Assembly: GCA_914767715.1 (NCBI GenBank)
Contig: OU612067.1
Location: 11,408,001 to 11,472,000, forward strand
DNA length: 64,000 bases
Source of the DNA: Membranipora membranacea
Lineage: Eukaryota > Bryozoa > Gymnolaemata > Cheilostomatida > Membraniporidae
Direction of reading: 5' to 3'
In this document: positions 11,751-22,000 of the stretch, in pieces
Layout: the number at the start of each line of letters is the position of its first letter
How positions within the stretch are numbered: the stretch's first letter is position 1
Program-made: the position numbers and the translations under genes
Notes under the pieces: model-generated
Told to the model about the DNA's origin: nothing
Seen by the model: only the letters and a program-made list of their open reading frames with translations
Databases searched by the model: none

Positions 11751-12823
11751 AGTCAAAGTATAATCTGATAAAAACTACCGTAACAATTGACATTGAATTT
11801 CGGAAACTGGATTGTGTCATGTATGGTTTACTATGCACACTGTGTACACTGCTGTTTAGGTAATCAGGTTCAAAGTGAGGCAAAATAAATCACTTAAGGA
11901 CTCTGGTCTCTCTTAGCCTGTAATCTTAATAGACTCACAATATAGGAGGCCAAATCCTAAATTAACAACAACTACAATCATCAAATACATATTTGATTTG
12001 ATTAGTTTTCAATATTTTAGCATTTTTTAAAGTATATTTGATTCCTTTGAGAAATTCAATGTGTGATATATATCTGTCTATGAAGACCGGGATCTTTCCA
12101 TTTCTGTCTCACTTATACCAAGTGGGCCACAAGCATTTATTGTGAAACTAGGCATATATACATATTTTACTATTCAGTATCTTTCTAAAAGCCCATCATC
12201 TATTGTATACACACCATACATGTGTTCTATCTAATTAATTATTGGTTTAGGTTATAGGTTTGGGTTTGGGCTGGGCGGTTGGTGTTCAGGTTTCAGGAAA
12301 TATTACATCTGGTCGACTATGTCTCTGATGAACTTCACATAAATTATCATTTCTGTTACATATAACTGTACTTTAAAATAAAAATGCCTTCACAAGGAGG
12401 TTATGTTTTTATGATAGACGGCAAGGTTTATCTCTTTTTGAATCAACATTATATTAAAATAATGTAAGTATTATATGTAGCACCTATAGACATAAAAACA
12501 GTTTTTATATCTATGGTAGCACCCTATCAACATCATTGACAGAAATGTTGGTACTCAGTGTTGGTGTACAATCCAGTAGTCCCATTTAAATACGACGCCA
12601 AAATCTAATTACTGATCGTAGAATGCAGTTTTCCAAAAACTTAAAGGTTTGTAACCTATATGTTAAGTCGCTGGGCCTAATCTATGCTGCTCTGGTCATA
12701 GATAAGCCTGTGCCAGTTATAAAGCAGTTATCAACAGGTACAAAATCAATCAAACACCTAGCCCGGATTATGTTATAACTGGTCACGCTTAAAACTAAAC
12801 ATCCCCTATATTTTGAAACACAG

Positions 12824-13590
12824 GATGGTACAGGAAATATTGCCAGGATAGCGAGACCAAACAATTTGTCCAGATGGTAATGGGACTAGCGCTACTTCCA
12901 CCTGAGGGAGTGGTTCCAGCACTAGGTTGGCTAAGAGAAATGGCAAAGTCAGCCCCTGCCAAAGAATTGCTGTTGTATTATGAAAATGTTTGGACAAGGA
13001 GATGGAAGCCAACAGAGGTTTCAGTATTTGGCCGAAAGATACGTACCAATAATGACTTGGAAGGTAGGGAAAATCCAAGGATCATCAAAGGGAATGCAAC
13101 GCATGTTTACAATGCTTGTTGCGTATTTATCTACAATGTTTTTTTTTCTAATTCCAAAAAATGATTTGATTTGTTTATTTTTTACTGAACACCTTCCAGA
13201 TCAACACAATAATAGTATTTAGCATCTTTTCTAACAATGCTGAAGTAACTGAGGACCTGACGATCTGCCGGTGTGTTGGTATTTATAATTTTGTGATTAA
13301 CTGCCAATTTGTATACTGTCATTTGGTTGTAACATTCTTCCATAGGCTACCACAAACGGCTGAATGACCTGACCAAAGCAAAATCAAACACGTGGAAGCT
13401 CATGGCAAGGCTTGCTTTAGAGGCCAAGGAGGCCTTGAGACAGGTGCAGCTGGTGAAGGTGGGAGAGGCCACCAGGATCAGGAATAAACGTTTTCTTAAA
13501 ATAAATAGGTCAATTTTTTCAGCCTTTGATAAATTTAATCGTACCGAAAAACCTCAAAGACCTGCTACGGTTCAGTGCATATCAGGCTGA
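12824..13590 (+). CDS. MULE-like transposase, C-terminal exons
   Basis: Exon A (12824-13063) follows acceptor ACACAG and ends at donor GAAG/GTAGGG. It reads WYRKYCQDSETKQFVQ, then ALLPPEGVVPALGWL, then YYENVWTRRWKPTEVSVFG and RKIRTNNDLE. Exon B (13346-13590) follows CATAG and continues in phase with GYHKRLNDLTKAKSNTWKLM before a stop. W...(V/Y)FG...RTNN.LE..H..LN is the signature found C-terminal to the MULE transposase core in animal FLYWCH/MULE proteins. The DDE core upstream (11.75-12.82 kb) was not recognised, so the gene may be decayed there or missing. Position between the inverted arms implies that it belongs to the element. Confidence 0.65.
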
Positions 13591-13924
13591 TGAGCTAGGC
13601 ATATCTGCAATTATGATGGAAGAAACGGAATATGATTAGTTAAACTTCACTACACTGTATGTTTGTCATAGTCTAGTTCAATCTTTGTCAATATTTTATT
13701 ATCCAATCATTGTTCTGTGAGTGCTCTGATGGAAAATAAACGAAATATGCACTGGTGTAAACTACATTGAGAAATGTACTACGAAAACAAACACATTCTG
13801 CACATAAGTTAGACACCCTTGCATTTACATAGTATTTTATTGTCCTAAGCCATGTCAACTGTTACATTTATTTCTATCAGGTTAGAATTTACTTAACTTT
13901 GTTGACTTGTTGCTTTACAGAGGA

Positions 13925-14752
13925 AGAAGTCAAAAATCATGCTGGGCCAATTTCTTGAAAAGTTTCAAAACTTTTTTTTTCGCAAAATCTTAAGTTCGTT
14001 GACTTAACTCATTTTTTAGAGGTTTTGGGACTCGGAGAACTCAAAAACCAAGATGGGCCGTTTTTTTGAAAAATTTGAAAACTTAAGTTTTTTCCCAAAT
14101 ACTTAAGTTCGTTGACTTAACTTGTTTTTTTAGAGGTTTTGGGACTTGGAGAACTCAAAAACCAAGATGGGCCGTTTTTTTGAAAAATTTGAAAACTTAA
14201 GTTTTTTCCCAAAAACTTAAGTTCGTTGACTTAACTCATTTTTTAGAGGTTTTGGGACTTGGAGAACTCAAAAATCAAGATGGGCCGTTTTTTTGAAAAA
14301 TTTTGAAAACTGAAGTTTTTTCCCAAAAACTTATTTTCGTTGACTTAACTCATTTTTTAGAGGTTCTGGGACTTGGATAACTCAAAAACCCAGATGGGCC
14401 GTTTTTTCGAAAAGTTTGAAAACTTAAGTTTTTTCCCAAAAACTTAAGTTTTTTCCCAAAAACTTAAGTTTTTTCCCAAGAACTTAAGTTCGTTGACTTA
14501 ACTCATTTTTTTAGAGTTTTTGGGACTTGGAGTACTCAAAGATCAAGATGGGCCGTTTTTTTGAAAAATTTGAAAACTTAAGTTTTTTCCCAAAAAGTTA
14601 AGTTTTTTCCCAAATACTTAAGTTCGTTGACTTAACTCATTTTTTAGAGGTTTTGGGACTTGGAGAACTCATAAATCATGCTGGGCCGTTTTGGGCCGCG
14701 GGCCGTTTTGGGCCTCGGGCCGTTTTGGGCTGCGGGCCGTTTTGGGCGTTTT
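13925..14752. repeat. Right arm: inverted counterpart of the left arm
   Basis: About seven units start near 13942, 14053, 14167, 14281, 14395, 14550 and 14681 in the orientation opposite to the left arm (AAGATGGGCCGTTTTTTTGA, TTAGAGGTTTTGGGACTTGG). Two units have extra local duplications of AACTTAAGTTTTTTCCCAAA (14410-14480 and 14575-14620), so copy number is changing within the arm. The outer tip is GGGCCGTTTTGGGCCGCGGG and similar copies. Confidence 0.9.
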
Positions 14753-14760
14753 CCTTAAAT

Positions 14761-14935
14761 GCAGGTAATTCGCGTCGGTGCTCATATCAAAGTCGGAAAT
14801 CATTGTGACCCACCGTTAAACGCAGGGAATTCGCATCGGTGCTCATATCAAAGTCGGAAATCATTGTGACCCACAGTCAAACGCAGGTTATTCGCGTACT
14901 GTGCTCATATCAAGTCGGAAATCATATTGAGTTTG
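14761..14935. repeat. 61-bp tandem repeat, three copies
   Basis: Units begin at 14761, 14822 and 14883 with GCAGG(T/G)(A/T)ATTCGCG and share CGGTGCTCATATCAAAGTCGG. They directly abut the right tip of the foldback element. Confidence 0.9.
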
Positions 14936-15648
14936 AATCATAGATAAGTATCATTGTGAACTAACTGTTAAAAGCAGGACAGTAATAAGTAGTAGTCGCA
15001 TCTGCTTGGGGGTTAAATAGATTAAGTTTCGGAATAATAGTTTAGGATTAGGTTCTTGTGTTTTAAAGAAGTAGGATGCTACCGATTTAAGATAAGATAC
15101 CTCTAATATGTGAAACATTAATTCAACATGAATATAGAATCTGAACATCAATTTTAGAGTGACCACAGACTGATACCTCTTTCCTTCACTAGAAATTGGG
15201 TTGGAGTCTTTAGCTAATTTAACTTTGCTAAGAGGCCTGTGATACTGATACACCGCCTTGATTACCTGATTGGGCTTCCAGGCACTATACAGAGATCAAG
15301 TAGGTGCTCAGAATTAAAATAAGTCATCTAAGTTGAATAACAAAAATATCAAACGCACCTGAACACATTCATAAATAGTGATTGTGTCGTACTAACATCT
15401 AAGGATAATATTGACTTTGTGGTGCAAGAGCATTGTCTCAGAACTCATCAAGAGTTTTACTGTTAGAACAAGACAGGGGTCTTAGCAGGTTATCGGCAGG
15501 AATCTTTCTTGAACAGCTTGAAGGCAACTTCTAGTGAAGATAAGAAAAGGTCAGGCTCAATAACAACCCCTTAGTAAATTGCTTTGTGGAGTAGTGGGAA
15601 CCAGCTGTTCGTCACTAGAAATAAATTAGTTAAATATCTCATACTCAC

Positions 15649-15834
15649 CAGAGTGCTAGTATTACCAATTGGAACCACGTTTTGATAGATTAGAGCGATC
15701 TTGTCTTTCTTCAGTGCATGAAAGAGGAGGTAACTCCAAATTAGAACTACAAATAAATTACACAACAATAAAGTGACATTTGGACGTGTCCGGAGTGCAA
15801 GATTTAAAACCATTACTAGCTTCATTATACTCAA
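15649..15834 (-). CDS. First exon of a probable type II membrane protein
   Basis: ATG at 15834 opens 62 codons ending exactly at a consensus donor (ACTCTG/GTGAGTAT, exon end 15649, phase 0). The peptide has a short basic N-terminus (ALRTRP), a hydrophobic segment (NVTLLLCNLFVVLIWSYLLF) and a Lys-rich flank (HALKKDK), the arrangement of a signal anchor as in Golgi glycosyltransferases. A possible second exon (about 15165-15235, YHRPLSKVKLAKDSNPISSE, phase 0) is weaker, and no catalytic domain was found downstream. The start is only 180 bp from the start of BTB copy 1 on the other strand, so the two may share a divergent promoter. Function not assigned. Confidence 0.45.
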
Positions 15835-16013
15835 TCATAGTTGAGGTAAAGTAATAACACTAACATTGATTTTTCATTCAATTCAAGAGTGAACACAAAA
15901 AACCTAACTCAACAGAATCAATATCCATTATCAACAATAAAATTCATTTATGAGGAATAACTGCACGGGTGTGGTATACAGGGAATTATCTAACTAGTCA
16001 GCACTTCATAATC

Positions 16014-19000
16014 ATGTCATCTAAAGGAGCCGCAGTCACAAGTAAGGTTTTCTGTATATCAGGCAAAAACATGTTCTTTATTTCATGCGAGTGTTTTTTG
16101 GAAACTCTCTATTGTGAAGGGGCAAAAGGCTCTTTGGGATAGCAGTTTGATAAAATTTATCAAAAAGCACCTTAACATTCAAAACAGCTCGCACAGTCAA
16201 TTATATGAATTATGGAGGAAAGTGTAAAGATAGCTGATAAGATAACAATAACGATTTTATGTTAAGTCTGAGTGAAGTTTTATTTCAATTGTTAGATGTA
16301 ATTTGGTAGATTATATCTATCAATGAGCTCGTCAGAGTTGTCATAGCATGATAAATACCACTCTCATTATTCAAGTGCTGTGAACTAGCATAGATTGCTA
16401 AAGAAAGTCTTTACTTCCTTTGATAAACGTGAAATTAAATTGGTGGAAAAGCGTTCGAAACTTGAGGTAAGTATACAATAAGGATGTTGGATGACTATCA
16501 GCGAAGTCGTAATTAAACTTCTTTTTTTTTTGATATTGTTGGTATAGCTGGACAGACTTCTACTGAAAGCCGTAAGAGGAAAGCAACAGATAATACTTAT
16601 ACTCAAAAGAAGGAAGGGACTTATTCTGCTACTCTCATTGTAGAAGGGACAAAGCTGTATGTTATTCATGAGGTATGTTATATCAAATAATGAAAGTTCA
16701 AAGGACTCAGATAATTACCTTTAGTAGAAATAGAGGCCATATGGTAGGATAAACACTACATTATCAAACTATATAGTAATATCAATCTACAATTTCCCAA
16801 TAAATCATGTTAATTCAATACTAACAAATAAGTCTCGAATGTTCAGCAACAACAACAGTTTTTTGTCCAATAAACAAAGAACTTTTGTCTGAATGCAGCC
16901 ACAACTAGCTAGATCAAGGTATGATCCAATTCGCTTGCATTTGGAGCTCACCAGAAAAATGGGAATGACCTTGAATTACTGCCATAATGCATCTGCCCAA
17001 GCTATAGGAGAGGGTAGATACGTTAGATGACGGTTCCATATTCTTCAAACAACTTAAGGCGGGCAATGTAATACAAAGTTGTCCATTGAGTACTAGCAAA
17101 TCTATAGGCTATATCCATGTTTCCCAGATTCTTGCCAGATACTCAGAAGTATTCAGAACAATGTTCAGTGGAAAATGGAAGGAGTCAAAGTCCAAAGAGG
17201 TAAAACTACCTGGGAAACCCTTGCAATCCGTTGTATGGATGCTGGACTATATGTATCAAGAAAGGAGTCTCAAATTTAATGGTAAGCCATGAGTAAGGAT
17301 GAGTGGTAAGGACAGTTACGATTACCTGTCCCATAAGAGTAAAGGTCACACAAATTTGAAATAAAAAACTGAGAATCTCTGATGCAAACCTCTATCACTG
17401 AGTGCATCAATCTCTAGCCTAGAACCTCGACTAAACTTGATTTAATAAAACCCAAGTGGAATTCTTTTTTTTTAACTTTATTGACATAATTTTCATTCGA
17501 TGAGAATGTTTTACAAAATCACCCTTCCAAGAAAAAACAGAAAGGGAAAAAAACTTTCAATCAAGATGACGAAAAAGATAGTCAGAAAAATTAAATTTGA
17601 ATGATTTAAAATTGATTATTGAACATAAATTAAATGGTATATTATTGTTTTAAGTATGGATGCTATCATATTATCTAAAAAGTTATTTGAAGTTGGGTGT
17701 AGCTTGAACATGTCCCTCAGATTGAAATTGCGAGAAAATGAAAATGTTCTAACAAAAGTGGTGGACATTTCTTGTTTATCAATTGACCTCCAGTAATGCT
17801 AGTCAAATATATGTTGTGTGCTGGTAACGGTAAAAGGTGTAACAACCTTGATAAATCATTAGTTGGTATCAGGTGCATGATTAGGGGTATTTTGTATATT
17901 ACATACCAACCTGAAGGCTCTTTTCTGGAGTAAAAATAAGTCCTTTAGTATATAGTTTGGTGATAGATTGTAGTAAAAATGGATACCTCTTATGGTGTGG
18001 CAAAAAATTAAATGATGGTAGAATATAATAGATGTTTTGTTATCAAGAAAAAGCTTACAAAGTTGTAATAGTGTGACCAAGGAGTAACTGTTAACTGTAA
18101 CTGTTACTCCTTGGTGTAACTGCCTATGCAACCTTATTACTGATATAGGAAACTTGGTCATGCCATGTTAGCCTGTCATTTATGATGAAACCTATCAGCT
18201 TTGTTTCATGTTTACATGATGACCCCCTTCCACCACATGTCAAGGAGAACAACCCACCAACATCATCGTGAATGTCATGCAGCAGAGAGTGGTTTATTCC
18301 ATAGACTTAATATACTACCTAGACAGGTCAATACATACCCTACATACCATCTATTGCCCACCAAAGTGCAGGACAGGAAAGCATTTAAAGAGCTTTTTTC
18401 CATACTACATATCAGCTCACAACAGAATTTAAAATGTTCATTTTCATGTACCAATCCAATCCTGTCGCCTGTTAATACAATGATTGTTATAATAAGCCAA
18501 ACCAAACCAGAACACGTCATCATCTGAGAAAATGGAACTACATGTAATGATGAAACTACAGAGGAAAAAGGATGGAAGCGCGTGACTCCAATAATTTCCA
18601 AAACTGGAAATTGAAATACCCTGGCCAAACTTATTTTGCCGATGCCAGAAGGTTCTTGCAGTTTTTGAGTTTATCAATGTGATATCGGTGTCAACAGTGA
18701 ATGTCAATAAGAGTGATATTTGAAAAGTACAATTCCTGTAATGATCGTTATTATTATTCTTATCATTACATTCACATTATTCTTATTCAATAGTTAATAT
18801 TTCCATAAAAACTATTTTAGCTTCGATCTAGGCGGAGCCCTGCAGACATCTCTATACTTCTCAAGATAGTGCAGCACACTCAACAGTGATTACTGTATAA
18901 TTGACAATGTCTTCTCACAGAGGGATTTTTCAGTCATTGCAGAAGGGATTGTTGCTGCTCATTAATTCAAAAACTTCTCTGGCTGTCTAAATAAAGGGTT

Positions 19001-22000
19001 CAGAAACGTTATTTTGTGGCTCAGGCTGGGTTCTATAGTAATTGCCATTATTCATACTATAAGGGATTGTTGCTGCTCATTAATTCAAAAACTTCTCTGG
19101 CTGTCTAAATAAAGGGTTCAGAAACGTTATTTTGTGGCTCAGGCTGGGTTCTATAGTAATTGCCATTATTCATACTATACCTTAGCTCATACCAACAAAG
19201 ATTTATTGCACGCTGCGGAGGTTTGTGCTTGTGAGTCAAGCAATAATGCTGGTGAAAATTTGGCCAGCATTTATTTTCCTGTCTTGGAAATTATTAGAAT
19301 CACTGCTTCCATCATTTTTCCTCTGTAGTTTCATCATTACAATATGTAGTTCCATTTCCTCAGATGATGACGTGTCCTGTTGTGATAACTACTTTCTTCA
19401 CACTGCTGTGTCTGTGAAAAGGCCAAGGAAGCAATTGACATTCACTGTTGACGCCGATATCACATTGATAAACTCAAAAAACCTTACCTGTTTTTAGCAT
19501 TTTTGTTGTGTCCTGTATCTGGCTCAGGAGTGTGTCTTGTATACCTGTCGTTGCCTTGTTGCCTTGTTGCCTGTTGATCTTTTTTTCTTCTGATAAGTGC
19601 TGGCCGCTGCAGTAAAAGCCGGGCCTGCAACATGAATATAAACACTGGGATAACATTACAAATACATGAGTTGCTGTGGGCAGACTGCAGCCTTTATGCC
19701 AGCGCGGCCTAATAAGTAACCTTTTGCTGCCTTATTGTGGCCATGCCTGTAAAAAACTATTGCACGTATTTGATTCCCGTATCGTTATTCGGATGTTCAA
19801 GTATGCATAGCGATATGTAATCACAATAAATATTCCAAAATAGTGGCCATTCTGTATTATGCATGTAGCTAAGCTTCCCAAGTCGTGCTGCACAAAAAAT
19901 CATAACTGTACTGGTGCCAACTACTTTTTCAAGCACTCTATTTTCAAAATAATCCAGAACAGTGAACTTCGAATGTTGAAATTACAGCGTTCTGTAATAT
20001 TGTGGTTTTATTATTCTTTGCAAACCTGTCATTTTGAACAAGAAAGGCAGATTTGTATCAAAAAGTTCTCATGTTACAAGTGCTTCTGCATATTGTCTGA
20101 AATGTTCCAGATTTCCTCTCATTTCACAAGTATTTGCAAAGCACCCATTCCCGCAACAACCCTGCCCTATACCATACACACGAAACACAGGGATACAGAC
20201 ATTATACAAGCAAATCCCAGAAACCATTAGATAATATGATGCAACAAAACTTCAGAAGATTAAACCAGTAGTTCTGTTGAGCTGATGTTTCTTTCCACAT
20301 ACAGCAGATTCGTGCGTAAAATGCTGCATAATTTAAATAAAGGATGCCCACCCATGCCCTAGAGGAGTAAATGTTAGCTAGAGTTTTAAGTTAAGCTAGT
20401 TCGGCGGTGACTTAATGTAAACTATCACAAAACTTTGGCTAGCTGTAGTGTTGGTGTATGTGCAGCAAATGAGGTGCGTGTATGTAAGCCAAACTTAAAT
20501 GTCGCTATTTCAATAATGAGAGAAATAGCAAAGACTTAACTCCTTATATGTATGTGTATATATATATATACATAAATATAACGTTTTGCTGATGAGGGAA
20601 CAGTAACCGGCTCGTCTTGGCTGGCTGGGCTTTCAGCAGGTAAGGTTGTTGCTGGCGGGCTCAACAGGGCAAGAAGTATATCACTCACTGTAAAATAAAC
20701 GTACCGTTAAGATCAAAGGAATGAACTCAAAATACTTGAATCATGAAGAAGAGCAGCAGCCTAGGAGCACTGGCTACAGAGACAGAAGAATTGATGCGGA
20801 TAGTCTTAATGTGTCTGGTTACTGACATGTATGATGCAAGAATAGCTGTGATGTTTTACTAATCATATGGTATACACAGATAGTACACACCACAAGTCTC
20901 TGGTAGTTGTTACGGAATAATCATGATGCCGAGGCACTTACCAGACTGGGACGTAGCCAATGGTGTACTCTGCTGGATGCCTAAAGGGCGGAACCTGGTC
21001 TACTCGGGTTAGACAATGCTGAGCTTGCTCTTGTGCTGCTTTCAGAGCTTTCTGAGGCGGGGGAATTGCTTCGTCCTCTGTCACCTCTGCTGCTGTTATC
21101 TAGTGTTCTGTGAACAAGATTTAAAGAACTGTGATAAATCTCATCAGAACTGACAAAGCACCGCAGGTACAATATACAATGTTAAAATTATGCAGAAACC
21201 TCTAATAAGAATGAAGTACAGAAAAAAAGAACAGAGGTTACCAAAATATTGCATAAAAAATTGAAAAAAGAATTTGGTACTTTTAGCAGTTCTAAACAGG
21301 TTTGGTCTAAAAATTGTAGGCTTACGAGAGGATATTCTAGCAGATTTCGTTTAATACAGTTAAAAAGAGGATTCATCGGATCATTGGCTATTTTCATAAA
21401 ATGTTTGGCGCTGATATTGGTTGTAAAAACAGATAGAGTGGTCAGATTTAAAACTTCTAAGCACTCATCGTAACGAAGATCAGGTAAAATTGTTCTGGTT
21501 GCTGACCTTTGTATTCTTTCTAGCCTGGTCTTATCAGTGTCCGATAAAATTGAATGGATATTATTCTTGGTAGGATAGGCTTGATGCAGCTTACTACCAG
21601 GTCTCTAATTCTAGAACATACGTTTAGAAGATCTGCCAAATATTCTGTATGATTAAGGTAGCATGAAAAACCTTTATATTACCTCCTCTTTTTCTTGTAG
21701 TCAAGCAGCCAGAGCTCCACTGGCACTTTGTCTTTCTTTCGAGGCTATTGATTTTGTAAATCCATCCCCGATGCTCCCCCACTTTTCATTGCACACTTGA
21801 CCAGCTGTGATAAGGAAAGTAGAGAAAAAAAATGTTTTAATAGACAGATCAAAGACGATTTTTTTTTTAGGTGCAGTACGATCACAAAGAACAGGGTGTG
21901 CCTTTACCGCCTCTATTAAAAGCTCCTGCCATGAAGAGGCTGCCCTTTGCAGCCGAAGGCTCTCTTGCTCCTCGGAGTAAAAATCGAAATCTTCGTCCTG

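Larger units (their letters stand above)
10950..14752. mobile_element. Foldback-type MULE-like DNA transposon with tandem-repeat arms
   Basis: Two long arms in opposite orientation (10950-11750 and 13925-14752) flank an interior of about 2.2 kb. Each arm is built of tandem units of about 110-155 bp, and each outer tip is a GC-rich minisatellite (AACGGCCCGAGGCCCA on the left, its complement on the right). The interior encodes the C-terminal portion of a Mutator-like transposase. Long arms made of internal repeats define foldback elements, and several MULE groups have such arms. No target-site duplication was found at either tip, so the exact ends are uncertain. The left flank and right flank (61-bp tandem repeats) do not match. 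Confidence 0.7.

Noticed and set aside
18201-18707. Overlapping open frames on both strands
   Set aside because: They lie in an inverted repeat, lack known homology, and the same sequence reads open in the other arm.
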